Shown here: positions 25,101 through 37,303 of the stretch, one piece after another
Position numbering within the stretch: the stretch's first letter is position 1
Layout: every line of letters starts with the position of its first letter
Source of the DNA: Trema orientale
Lineage: Eukaryota > Streptophyta > Magnoliopsida > Rosales > Cannabaceae
Assembly: GCA_002914845.1 (NCBI GenBank)
Contig: JXTC01000242.1
Location: 62,001-126,000, forward strand
Reading direction: 5' to 3'
DNA: 64,000 nt
Notes under the pieces: model-generated
Database searches by the model: none
What the model was told of the DNA's origin: nothing
What the model saw: the letters and a program-made list of their open reading frames with translations, nothing else
Position numbers and translations under genes: made by a program

Positions 25101-26714
25101 GGAAAAACTAAAACACTGAGAAGCAATTCTAACACTAATACAAGTCAAGAAAACTCGGAAAATTACAGAAATCAGCATGCAAATAAATAAACAAACAAAT
25201 TTGTGAATTTGTGAACTTGGATAAATAAAAGATAAAAGTACCAAGTTACTGCACCCATAGATCTTCCCCATAGACCTACACGTGAAATCTGTTTGTTGCT
25301 TCTTAAATACGATACAACAACTTTGAGGTCATCTCTCTGCACAGATTAATGCAAACTTAGATATTTCAAAGAGACAGCGAAGTGAAACGACAAAGAAAAT
25401 AACAAAAAAGAAGCTGCATACCTCATGCCAACCAAGGCTGACATAATCACCATCGGATAAGCCTGAGCCCGAAAAATCAAGTGTGAAAACAGTGATATTC
25501 GAGGGCAGAAGAATTACAGCAGCCTCATTAGCATCTGCCCGGCATCCACTGCATTGTTGCTCATATGAGAAAAGCAAGCAAGAACCTCTTTATATGTGAT
25601 ATTTGTAAATTTTTCAGAAAGTGATTTATTTTCCTAGATATGTGATAAACAATAAGAAACCAAAGGATTTCCTATTAAAGCATTCAAAAGAAAAATGGAA
25701 CAGATAGCATGTACGACCAAAAAAATTCTGTCTCCAAAAGCACAATGTGCAGAACATCGAAGTTTCATTTCTTCGAGAAAAAAATGCCTAATAGCTCTAC
25801 CCACCTGTTTCCATGGCAGTATATAACACAAGGAAGGGGAGAATCTTCAGGGAAAGGTGAAGGCATATAATGACTACAATGCAATGCGTGGCCCCTCCCA
25901 TTCCTGAGCTGCAAATTTTGATAAACAAGCAATCCAACTCGCTCAGCAACCATCATGGAAAATGCACATAGTTGCTAAATCATTGAAGAAAAGAAAAGAC
26001 CGTAACACACTGGCAACTAGTGTCCATACTTGCCTCCAAATCTTGTCGTTTGTATGTTCTCCCTGCAAGAGTAAAATCCTTCTCCCACAGATACTGATCC
26101 GGATTATATTCCGCCCTGTGCATGAATATCCCAAATGTAGATAAAATTAACATCCTGAAGTAAAGTTTCAATAGATAAGGAACATTAACTTGATGTTACC
26201 CGCGAAAAAAGGATGCATTAGAAACTAGACTACATAATTTCAGAACAAGGGTCAATAGTTGGATTCTTATTTCATTCATATGCATTAAAGAACCCATGTT
26301 ATTGCATTAAAAAATATTAGAATGTTTCCCTTCACTGGAAATGTCAAAGTGGGTGAAGTGAAGTCTCTTATTATTTATTATTTATTTATTTCATTTTTTT
26401 TTTTAATTTCCATTTTGGTTTCCGGTGACAAACAGTGACAATATTGCAAACCCAAATTGGCAGATACTAGATAACTCCATTAAAGTAGCTGTCTAGAGTT
26501 CAACTCTCAAATAAATTTCTAATACACAATAAACAAAGCACATCAAATATTCATCTAAAAGTCCAAACTACATAGAATTGGCTATGTTGACGAAAATATA
26601 ACTTAAATTAAAAAAAAAAAAAAAAGAAGAGGTAGTTGGGTGAAATGAATAAAGGACAGAATGAAATGAGTACCTGGGAGGTCGAATTACAAAATTGATG
26701 AATTGATCGATCAT
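22174..26714 (-). CDS. Alpha/beta hydrolase (serine aminopeptidase S33-like)
   Basis: Thirteen exons on the minus strand (5' to 3'): 26714-26674, 26115-26034, 25908-25805, 25548-25422, 25336-25242, 24936-24813, 24429-24349, 24072-23974, 23878-23696, 23336-23202, 23123-23067, 22585-22451 and 22377-22174. All phases agree, giving 488 aa. The start MIDQFINFVIRPPRAEYNP matches the conserved N-terminus of this plant family (At3g23540/At4g14290-like). The fold shows the oxyanion region YCHGNSGCRADA, the nucleophile elbow GLWGRSMGAV (Ser144), GHAKDDKFI (Asp234 or 235) and FDGDHNSSRP (His263), a complete Ser-Asp-His triad. The C-terminal 200 residues are less conserved and end in a Lys/Arg-rich tail (KEEKKKKAPTVPKKPK). 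Substrate unknown. Intron 2 uses a GC donor. An N and a tandem duplication lie in intron 7. Confidence 0.9.
24193..24310. repeat. 59-bp tandem duplication next to an N (intron 7 of the hydrolase)
   Basis: Two identical 59-bp units starting GTGTGTTTGGGTGGTG occupy 24193-24251 and 24252-24310, directly after a poly-T run and the N at 24191. The perfect identity and the N suggest either a very recent duplication or an assembly artefact. Confidence 0.9.
24484..24547. repeat. 32-bp tandem duplication in intron 6 of the hydrolase
   Basis: CAGAACAATTTTCCAGACAA with its following AAAAACCCAT occurs at 24484 and 24516, period 32. Intronic, no coding effect seen. Confidence 0.9.
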
Positions 26715-28725
26715 TTTGCTTTCCAAATTCGTCTCACGAAAATTTTAACATGAAGAAGAAGAAGAGAAGAAGAAGGAAAAATCCCAGAAAGAGTTCTGCT
26801 TCAACTTCGATTCTCCGCCATTATCACTAACAATGAGAAGAACCCTTCCTTCTACACAACCCAACAAAATAAAAAATTAAAAAAAAAGGGAATTTTTGGT
26901 GTAGAACTAGAAGCAAGATCCAATTCTCTGAAAAGGGTAGCCGTACCGTACAAAAAGCTGCAGACCCTTCTTCACAGAGGGAAAACCATAGAGAAGAGAC
27001 GACCTTTAAAGCTCTTAACAGGTGGCCCCCACAAGCACCACCCACATATCCGTTTCCAGATCTCCAAACTTTCACTTCACAGTTTAATTTTCTTGATTGT
27101 TTCTGGGTTCCCTTCAAAACCCAGAAAAAGAAAGAAAAAACAAAACAACATGTGACTTTTGAAAAATCTCCAAATGGGAGAAGGAATTGGTAGTTTATAC
27201 TTTATAGTAAACCAACAAAAGAAAAAATGTGATCTTTAGTACTATGCGAAGACACCCAAAAACCAAAACCAACAAAAGTGATTAATGAGAGAGAGAGAGA
27301 GAAGGGCCGAGAGGCTTGCTCTTGTTCCTCTCTGTAGTGGGTCAGTGGAGAAGTTGCAGAGAAATTGAAATTAAGGTAAGGCTAAAAGGGGAGGAAGATT
27401 CAACCGCAGCCACTGATGCACACAAACACAGCTCACACCAACATACCATATCACACCACAACACTACACCACCCCACTTGTCTTTTCTTTCTATTCTTTT
27501 TTCCTTCTTTTTAAACTATTGACTTGCTCTTCCAAATTCCAAAGTGAGAGGATTTTTATTATTATTTTTTTTGGTTGGAAGAAATTCAAAGTAAACTTTC
27601 GTTTTTTTTTTTTTTTTTTTCTTTTTTCTGGAACCGAACAAAACTGTGTGTACTTTATTTTTGAGAATGTAGAGTTGTCTTTTGTTTTATATTTATACAT
27701 AAATTTGTGAAAAAAGGGGGGATGATTTTCTATCCTAAAGAGCTTTATTTTTTTCTTTTTAGAATCTAATCTCAAGTAATGAAATTTATTTACTACCAAG
27801 ATAGACGAAAACAAGGGCTACGTAGTAATGAAAGTTGAAAAAGAGAATCATTTGACATTTTTATTTCAAGCTTAACGGATCCAACTCTAACTTAAGGGGA
27901 GGCAGTGGATTTCTTTCAATCCAGGTAACTACTAACTAGAAACAATGTTCACAAGATGAGTGCCAACTACGTTCTCTTTTACATTCCTATTCTACTTTGT
28001 TTTAGTGCTTGACATTAATATCTCATATTTTAATAATTTAACAAATTATCGTATACAAATATGTAGAAAATATGTCAAAGGTTCGAAGGCTCTGGGTTAA
28101 AATTTCAAATTCAATTCATTCAAATTTCAAGAATGGTTAGTACACCTTCAAGCTATCATTTCAAAAACCATGCCAATCTCAATGTAAATGCTAATTCTAA
28201 AATAATTAGCAAATAAGTTAACAATCTCAATATAGCTCGGGAAATGGTGAAACAATAAAATAATCACGATAATAAGCAAATAATAATAATAAATTTGAAT
28301 TAAGAAAATAAAATTCTCGATGATGACTAAGTAACGTTTAACAGTTGGCTATCTCTGGTACTTTTTACAGCGATCAAGATGGACCAAAGAACGAGCACAA
28401 ACAGTTCCAGCTCTTGCACATTCAGCGTTGCCAAGCTTTAACAGAGAATCCCAGATAGAAAAATTCACCACCAGCGAAATATAGACTAATCTCCGGTGAT
28501 TTTGAACTTGGAACATATTTCGACCTCCTCCGACCCCTTCTATGCAGATAATTGCCATTTTCATCACTCTCCGAAAGGAGAATTTAGCAAGAAGAAGAAT
28601 TATTTCATATGCTAAGCATAGATGTGAACTTCTAAGGGTTTGAGCTGTGTCAACAGCTAGTTTTCGGTTATGGTTAGTCAGTATTAAAAAGGAAAAAAAA
28701 AAAAATAGATGTTATTTTAAGACCA
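26715..28725. other. Intergenic region with the hydrolase promoter
   Basis: The first 600 bp or so upstream of the hydrolase start should contain its promoter and leader, including a GA tract at about 27,289-27,302. The rest is AT-rich with poly-T at 27,602-27,620 and no recognisable gene. The ORF 28349-28567 (-) was considered as the end of the phosphatase gene but does not fit the family. Confidence 0.55.
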
Positions 28726-30440
28726 CTAGCTACTTGGTTTTACTATGCCATGCAACTTCCAACCGCCAAGTCCTGCCAAAGCAAATGCCTGTGAGTGGAA
28801 AGGAATGGATTAGTTTAAGGACAGAGATTAAAAGTCAATCGAAACAGTCACAGGCCTGTATAAATAATTGCATCAATCCAGTAAACACATTCCATATCAA
28901 AATCTGATTAGAATAATTGAGAGTAAGCATCCACAAAGGAATGCTGACATTAATAACTAGATGAACCCTGCAATGCTGCATACGTTAAACATCGAGTTAC
29001 ACCCAATGGACCTAATAGTGGCCATTTGGTGGAAAGGGCATACTTTCTTTGACCATTTAGAGTTAGACCCCTCGTTTCAAACCCTTAAAAATTTGAGATA
29101 ATGTTAGTATATCAACAATAACAACGGAAGCCAACCTCCGTCCAAGATTTCCCAGTGGTTTCGAGCAAAGCAGCATTGCATGTCTTTAATTCTACGGAGG
29201 CACCAGTGAACATTGAAGCCGCTTCCTCCCAACCCCTATTATGTCCCATACACCTGTAAAGCCACAAATTATAAAAAAGCTCTTTGGTTCTTCTTCTTTT
29301 GTTCCTAAGATATAACTCGCATAAGAACAGGTTTATGAGCACCAGTATCAAAAGAAGAAAAAATGACACTGAAGAAAAAGTCATCTAAGAAAATAGATAG
29401 AAAAGATTCCTGTGAACACAAAACTGGGTTGAAGACTTAACCAGCTAAGGTGTCATGCCATGGCAATGGAAACTTTCCACGTTTGCTCCCCATGGCATTT
29501 GATGATATTAACTACGTTTTCTATTATATTCACGAAGATTCCATGAACCTAAACAAACCTATGCGCCGTCAGCAATACTTTTCCCCTCACTGTTCAGAAT
29601 AATTATTCCTAACATTACCAAACTAGACAGATAACAAGTCAAAGAAGCTGAATCGTGAGCTTTGACTTACATAACAGTAACAATGTCATCACTTGAATAT
29701 CTACAGATAACATGCTGGAGGTGCTCAGCAGTCTGTCCATCCATAGCCGCAACCGAATAAAAGCTCGAAACATATTGTACTTCGGCTTCTAAGAATCCTT
29801 CCACGTGTTTCTGCATAATCTTAAGCGTCTCCCTCGTTCGCAATGCATCACTGCACCAAAATCACACACAGATACTAATCAAATTCCAATCTCCAAACCC
29901 AATAAAGTCCCATTTGCCTTAATCAAAACACCATTTTTTTCGTTTTCTATATCCCCACCTGGACAGAATAAGTTGAGGAATCCAACCCATTTCTTGGAGC
30001 TTATGCGCGACTTTGATAGCATCAGCTTGCCCTGTTTTACTCAGAGGCCGATCATGATCTGCCACAATTTGAAAGAAGCACAAACAAAAATGAACTAAAG
30101 GCATTAAGAATTGAGCTGAACAAAGCAAAAGAAGCGTGACCCAGATGGGCAAACCTCGCAGAGAACGATCTCGCCATGAGCTCTTGGCGTGGCGAAGCAG
30201 AATGAGGCGTCGAGCTACGGACTCAGTTGGGGACGAAGGGGCTTCGGCTTCGTCTTCCTCAGAGAAAGCTCTACCTGGGTCTTCTTCCACACCCGTCTCG
30301 ATCACCAGAGACGATCGGCGAATCAAGCGCCGGAAGCTTCTCCGGCGAAATGAGGGTTTGGAGAAACTGGGTTTTGACGGGAACTGGGTTTTGAAAATGG
30401 GGTTGTTCAGCTGTATATTAGAGAGCGTTACTGCATTCAT
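28726..30440 (-). CDS. SixA-like histidine phosphatase, probably plastid-targeted
   Basis: Five exons (minus, 5' to 3'): 30440-30155, 30058-29959, 29850-29671, 29253-29136 and 28788-28726, giving 248 aa. The first 70 residues are Ser/Arg-rich with few acids, like a chloroplast transit peptide, then a short acidic stretch (SEEDEAEAPSS). The catalytic core starts LILLRHAKSSW (phosphohistidine His84), followed by DHDRPLSKTGQADA, SDALRTRET and the second catalytic His in CMGHNRGWEEA. The last exon (AFALAGLGGWKLHGIVKPSS) was found by searching for the conserved GGWKL end; reading on past the exon 4 donor would instead give a short non-conserved tail. The histidine phosphatase superfamily removes phosphate from phospho-His or small molecules; the plant substrate is unknown to me. 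The gene is divergent from the WD40 gene. Confidence 0.88.
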
Positions 30441-32477
30441 ACTGGGTATTTCAGCTGAGGCCCTAAGAATGAGAGAGTAGAGAGAGAGAAGTGACTCAGC
30501 AAGGTAGGACTGTAGGAGAAGAAGAAGAAAGTTCAGACTGTTACTCAGTTTCGCCTAATCCGCATACAGAGTGGCTTGGTTTGTGGTTCAGCTTCATGAT
30601 AAAACGACACGTCGTTTATTTCGAACGACATGTCAATTTCATAAACGACACGTCGTTTATCACAAACGACATTTAACGGATATCACAGACGACATTTTAA
30701 TGGAAAACAAATCTTTGTGATGTACCGTCATATGGAGTCACAAGTACGGTGGTGGGATAGTTACTAGTAGGGACTCGGTTATCTGATTAGTTTTGTCGTA
30801 CGCTCGGGGGCATAAGCGTAAATCTGATATGACCGTCCATCTACACACAACAACACACACCTGTCTCAGATTCCATTCTCTCTCTTCACCACCAAGACCG
30901 AAGACGGTGGAGAATGGAAATTCAGATTAAGCATTTTAAGAAAATGAAATTATAAATACCATTTTCCTCTTTTTTTCTTTCTGTTTTTTCAATTATTATT
31001 TTACTTTTACCTCAAAAGTATATTACATATATATACACACATATATACATATATATATGTATATATAATCGAATCGAACCAAAAGTGGTGGTTTGGTTAA
31101 TAATAACGCCGACGACGACGGTTGCAGCCTCCGCCATCGCCACCGCCGCGAGACAAGCTGTGTATGCATATAGTTCAATCATCTATTAGGTTAGGTCTCG
31201 CTGAAAGTAGATTTTATTGTTTTTATTTATTTATTTATTTATTATAATTTTTTGGATGCAGATCGCGTGGTGATTGAAGGTCCAGTCTTTCCATTGTTAC
31301 AGAAACTAGCTTGCTCGAAGGTTCAATTTTTCTCTCTGGGGCTGGGAATTCAATACCTGGTTTCGCTTTCTCACCGTCGGTTTCATGAATTCATATAAAA
31401 TATATACATATATGTACATGTTTGTGCTTGTGAATTTTGGTTTTGGGGGATATTTCATGAGTTAATTATGGTGATTCTTTGGAGAATATTTTGTAGCTTA
31501 GGGTTTTTTGGACTTTCATGTTTGATAATTGTTATGAATATGTGCAAAGATTGGAGACCTTTCGTCATCTTAATACAATTACTGGAAAGCGTATTGAATT
31601 TCTATGATTTGAGTAGAAAGTACTGAGGATCAAGTGACATTTAAAGCATTGGTTTTTTAGTTTCATTAACAAGATAGATAGACATACAGTATCTGAGCCA
31701 ATGGTTGGCATCTAGTTTTTTTTTTAACTCAACTAGTCTGGTTTAGAGTTTGGAGGGGCTGTTATCTGGGATGCCTCACTTTAGTAATTGTCTTCTTTCC
31801 CTGAACGTAAGCAAATAGACCACATTTATCTGAAAGGAAGACTCTGATATGATATTCAGAGTTGTGGAAGGAGCTTCTGAACACTAGAAACACGATAGGA
31901 GATTCGTATTACTTGATATTAGAGTGGTAATGGGTTGAATCAAGTGGAAAGGAATACGTTGAACTCAGATTTTTTTTTTTTCTTCGTATTTGGGTTTGTT
32001 GTATGGACCACTGGTTTTGAGATTGAATTCTTTATTAGATGATTGCGATGATGGAGCATTTGATTTTTTTCAAACAAACTTACGTTAGATTGTTTTAAAA
32101 GGTTTTTTCAAATCCTTACTGTGATATTGTTATATTGTTGTGCTCCATGATATGCATTTGGACATTAACGAGTTACTGATCTGGGTTAAGGTGCTTGCTT
32201 ATAACTGGAAGTTTTTGCTTTTAACTTTCATAAGAACACATAAACTTTCTGGACTATAGCATTAACATTATGATGTACACTGTAGTCCAAAACACAGAGT
32301 CTCTTTGCCTTTGATTATGTTTTGTTGATAAGGAATAATCACTTATATGTCTGTTCTCTTAGTCTGAGATTTGTGACTGAATCATTATAATTATTTGTAG
32401 ATTTTATTTTGTGGTGATGCCTTTTACTCCCTCTCATTTATATTGATACTGACTCAGGTATAGACACTGAGGTTAAC
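30441..32477. promoter_or_regulatory. Shared upstream region of the phosphatase and WD40 genes, with WD40 leader
   Basis: The two genes face away from each other. The phosphatase start is at 30440; the WD40 leader probably begins around 30,840-31,110, because a CT-rich stretch and a GC-rich block (CGCCGACGACGACGG) are followed by a leader intron. A possible non-coding exon lies at about 31,261-31,320 after the acceptor TTGGATGCAG. The last leader intron ends at about 32,458 (GACTCAG), 20 bp before the ATG. A TA/TACA tract sits at 31,021-31,070. Confidence 0.5.
30604..30700. repeat. About 21-bp phased ACGACA repeat with palindromic cores
   Basis: ACGACA occurs at 30604, 30625, 30645, 30666 and 30689 (spacings 21, 20, 21, 23). 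Copies 1 and 3 extend to the palindrome-like AAACGACACGTCGTTTAT; copies 2, 4 and 5 are degenerate. The array lies 165-260 bp upstream of the phosphatase start, inside the divergent promoter region. ACGT-core sites are typical of bZIP/bHLH binding; the function here is inferred. Confidence 0.75.
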
Positions 32478-35400
32478 ATGTCCCATTACGAAGGGGAAGA
32501 AATGGATCATGTTGTGGATGATAATGAAATGGCAGAAGTAGATGATATTATGTATTTTCGTGGTAGAGAAATCAGTGATTCAGAGTCAGATGACGATGAT
32601 GATGATGAATATGATCATTTGGTTCGTTCTGGGCATCTTCTATTTAGTATTATCTAAATCAGAATCTTGTAAAATAAATTGATATAAAGTACTCATTATT
32701 TCTTTACTTCTGCAGGACAATAAAATAACAGATACATCTGCTGCAGATGCTAGGAGAGGTCAGGATATTCAAGGGATTCCTTGGGAGAGATTGAGCATCT
32801 CTCGTGAGAAGTATAGGCAAACTAGAGTAGAGCAGTATAAGAACTATGAAAATGTTCCACAATCAGGAGAAGGTTCAGAGAAGGTAAAATATGAATCACC
32901 TAATTTTCTGGTCGTATTAGACCAGTGTCTTATTGACCTTCTTTCACCGTATGATTCTTTATGTCTTGATAGGAATGCACGCCAACCAAGAAAGGGGGAT
33001 CATATTATGAGTTTTGGCGAAACAACAGATCTGTAAAATCAACAATTCTTCATTTCCAGGTATGTTCTCATTTTTGTATGTTTTGTGTTAAACCAATTTC
33101 TTCTTAAATTTGTGTACATCAGCTATCAACATTTTTTTTTTTAGAACTATTTTATCTATTAATTGCTTTGGCTACTTTATTTTGTACTTAATGTTCAAGG
33201 TTTATCTTTTAGTGAGTGATTAAATTTTTGGAATAGTTAAATGACAAATTAGTAGGTGGTGAATCACGTCTTTGTGTCTTTATATATTTGCCCTGGCAGT
33301 GCAGGCTTTCTAGTTATGTTTGACATTATCCATTTATATACTATCTTTTGCAACTGCAGTTGAGAAACTTGGTTTGGTCTACATCGAAGCATGATGTCTA
33401 TCTTATGTCACACTTCTCTGTCATTCATTGGTCTTCATTAAGCGGGAAGAAAAAGGAAGTTCTTGATGTTTCAGGGCATGTAGCGCCCCATGAGGTGCCA
33501 TCATTTCCTAGATTTTCTATTATTTTGAATTATGATATGCATCCAGTTGGAAGCTCTCTTTAGAGTCTCGTCTTTGTCAGTGATATACCTTTTTCTTTGA
33601 ATACTATGTAAGTTATGTAATTGGACTGGGATTTCTAACATTCTGCCATCTTTTTCTTATAGAAACACCCTGGAAGTCTTTTGGAAGGATTTACTCAAAC
33701 CCAAGTTAGTACACTGGCTGTAAGGGATAAGTTGTTAATTGCTGGAGGGTTTCAAGGAGAACTTATTTGTAAGGTACTATTTCACTGGTTGGTGCACTGT
33801 CTTTGTTCTCAATCTGTTTTGTGTTTATACCGGAGAAAATTGTCAGGAATTTTTCTTTTGCTTGTTTTTGCTCTCAGTATTTGTCATTATGACCAACATG
33901 AATCCAAGAATACATATATAGTGCTGAAAACCACCTGTTCACTTCAAGTAAAAGATAGTACTGAGTGAACACCTGTTCACTCATCTCACCCTTCACTTCC
34001 AACTAAATATTTAGATTATCTGCATTCACAGCATTTTCTTAAATATAGATTTAACTAAGAAAATGTTAGAGATTTTTTACATTGAGAATTCTTTCTCGAA
34101 CTCTCACATATTATTGGTTCTTTTACTTATCAAGCTTCCAAGTGGTAATAATGTGGTTCTCATTTACATAGAGAAAGGTAAGTGTGAAGTTTGATGTGCT
34201 CCTGATGATGGATTAAGATTTGTAAATAAATTGTTTCTTGTGATATGCAGTATTTGGATAGACCGGGAGTAAGCTTCTGTTCCAGGACAACTTATGATGA
34301 AAATGCAATCACAAATGCAATTGAGATTTATGATGGCCCCAGGTTCTCTTCTTTCTCATTTTCTGTGGCTTTTACACAAACTTGCTAATTGCACTAGCAT
34401 ATTATTGGTTCCAATCATGGTGCTTACTAAAAGTCGACTTTTACCAGTGGTGGAGTTCATTTCATGGCTTCAAATAACGATTGTGGAGTTAGGGACTTTG
34501 ATATGGAGAGATTTCAGCTTTCCAAGCAATTTTCTTTTCCTTGGCCTGTAAATGTAAGTACTTCCATGAATGTATTAATGACAGATGCATAGAATAGGAG
34601 GCAGAATTAATTAAAATGTCTGTGGTACTGCTGCTCCATATATTTGGTTTTGTTTGTACAGAATATTTTAATATTTCCTGTTAAATTTGACTCACAGCGC
34701 ATCTGCAATTTTATTATGTTGTACACCTCGAATTCTTGGCCTATGCTTTTCATCAACTATAAATTTTGTGGTTTTTCTTCGTCTCTCATCTCTAAGTGAT
34801 TCGAGGCAAGGCCTGGCTTCATTTAGCTGGCCCCTCTATGTCTTGAGTTAGCCAAAAGTCAAGACTTTATTTGGGAGGATCAGTATGTTAGGGCGGTTCT
34901 ATATTTGAATATTGCACTCCTCCGATGCCTCTCTTTTGAATTGGTACTAGTGCAAAGTTAGGTATCATCCTATCATGGAACAATATTGCAACTAGCAGAG
35001 TGCTGGATCAAGCAGCAGCCAACTGAACTTAGTAGGGTTGATCGAGAGAATGTTAGATAACTAAGCTATTTATGTTATAATTTGTTGTTTTCGTGTTTGC
35101 TTTTGCAGCATACCTCTTTGAGTCCTGATGGCAAGCTTGTAATCATTGTTGGTGACAATCCTGATGGAATACTAGTTGACTCTCAAACAGGAAAGGTTGT
35201 TTCTTCTATTTCCCTCTTCAAGATACCCTTAAATCTGTATGCTTTAGAAAGTACTGAGGATGACTTAGCTAATTTCAACTTTCTCCTCTGTAGACTGTAA
35301 TGCCTCTTCGTGGACACTTGGATTTCTCCTTTGCATCTGCTTGGCATCCTGATGGCCATGTATTTGCCACTGGAAACCAAGACAAGACTTGTCGTATCTG

Positions 35401-35707
35401 GGATGCTCGGAATTTATCAAAGTCTGTTGCTGTGCTCAAAGGAAATCTGGGAGCCATTCGTTCGATTCGTTTCACATCAGATGGGCAGTTCATGGCAATG
35501 GCTGAGCCAGCAGACTTTGTTCATGTTTATGATGCAAAGAATGGATTTGAGAAGGAGCAGGAGATTGATTTTTTTGGGGAGATCTCTGGTATGTCCTTCA
35601 GCCCTGACACAGAATCCCTCTTCATTGGTGTCTGGGATCGCACGTACGGTAGTCTCCTTCAGTACAACCGTAGGAGGAACTATACATATCTCGACTCTCT
35701 TTTGTGA
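32478..35707 (+). CDS. WD40-repeat protein (C2A9.03-like)
   Basis: Nine coding exons: 32478-32621, 32716-32883, 32973-33059, 33360-33494, 33663-33773, 34251-34342, 34448-34553, 35109-35195 and 35294-35707, all in phase, giving 447 aa. The N-terminus is acidic (SDSESDDDDDDEYDH), followed by a conserved IPWERLSISREKYRQTRVEQYKNYENV block and YYEFWRNNRSVKSTILHFQLRNL. The rest is a WD40 propeller; clear repeats are PLRGHLDFSFASAWHPDG...KTCRIWD and IRSIRFTSDGQF...VHVYDA. The architecture matches the conserved family usually named uncharacterized WD repeat-containing protein C2A9.03 after the fission yeast member. Such proteins act as scaffolds; no specific pathway can be inferred. The start is the first ATG after the leader acceptor and has no competing upstream ATG in that exon. 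Confidence 0.9.
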
Positions 35708-37303
35708 ATTAAGAACTGCTAGCAAGTTTGTCCAATTGTACGTGAAATCTCTGTCCAATTTCTAATGACCTAAAGTATGGTGGATCCGACATCTGTTGTT
35801 TGTGGACGCACATGACATGTCTGGTGTTTACATAGAAGAGGCTGAGTAAACGTTGCTGATGTGATTATTGGTATTGTTTGTTATGAAATAATGGTTCTTG
35901 TCTATATCAGAGAAGGGTGGGGGAAGAGGTTAATGGTCTGTAAAATAAAGGAGAGGATGTAAACTTGAGTTTTAGTACCATTGGTAAGGAAACTGAAGCA
36001 ATTTTTATTGCATTTTGGCTTCTTTTTTCATTGCATGTTGCGTGAAAGTAGTTAAGCTCTTTTTTGGACTTTATCGAAGTGAAAAAGTAGGAAGACAAAA
36101 TGTTCTCATGCTATTTGAAGTATTTGAAGGGCATTTGCTTCAGAGAAATAACCTCTCTTAAAGTATTTGGTAAACAGTCAACAATAGGTGAGCTGGTGCA
36201 CGCTGCCTTCTGGCTGGCTTTTATCGGTTAGATCACTTGATTTGCCTGAGTTTGCATACTTGCTTCCATTCATAACTTGCAAAATTTGCAAGTAAAGGAA
36301 ATTCCAGTGGTGAGCTATCATAACAAAGATGACCTTAGTCTCTACCTTATGGTGGGTACTGGGGATTCATCATGGCACCTTATAGAATGTGCACGTACTC
36401 TTTTTGTTGAACAATATTCGGAGGTTTTTCGAAAGAGCATTCGCCGAAGTCACAGTTATTGAGATTCTTGACAGTTGACCCTTTTACTGCTCTAGTTTCG
36501 TTTAGAATTCTTAGCTATCTAAAGGGAGGAAATTGTACGAGTGGTAACTTCAGTCTCGTTTTCTAAACACCTCATCTTCAATTCTATATCATAATTTCCT
36601 CCAAACCAAGGAGTCTTTGGATGACGACGTCCATTTCGTACACGGCCTGGGTTTCGAAAACCCTCCCCAACGTCTATATAGCACACATCTTGGGTTCGAA
36701 AGTTGACGTATAGGAAATTCACCTCGTTAAGGGATTAGCAAATATTCTACGCATGAGACTACTCCATCCGGACCATCCCTTCGATTATTTGGTACACTAT
36801 CCTCTACACTTATTACCTTTTAATTCAGGCAAAAAAGAAAAAGGAAAAAATGCATGTCCTTAGTTCACTTTGCAGAACATGAACAGGGATCTTATTGCAC
36901 AGATGGAATCAGAAAACACAATAATAACAATAATGGCAACGGTAAACGTCATAAAGATTAGAGTATGACATTAAAAAAAATTGAAATTTACAGGTAGTAG
37001 GACTAATACAAAGCATTGAGATATACGGAGTACATGGTAAAAACGACGACAACTTTTTCACGAGAGTTTTTGATAATCGTTTGATATGTACAATTGAGAA
37101 AACAAGCCAAAGCTTCTTTTACCCTCACAGTCTATTATTCACTCACTTGTATACATACACATATTCATCATGTATTGATCACAATCTTCTTATTGCACTT
37201 ACCTTATATCAAGTAAGATATACACCATGCATACATATATATATCTTGTGGATCCACATAACCGATCCAACAAAAAAATCACAATCAACTAACAATCAGT
37301 CGA
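35708..37303. other. Convergent 3' region between WD40 and protease genes
   Basis: Contains the WD40 3' UTR (an AATAAA lies near 35,943) and about 1.2 kb of spacer. No gene, RNA or repeat with support. Small ORFs here lack domains. Confidence 0.6.

Noticed and set aside
28349..28567. ORF proposed as last exon of the phosphatase
   Set aside because: Does not match the family C-terminus, whereas 28788-28726 does.
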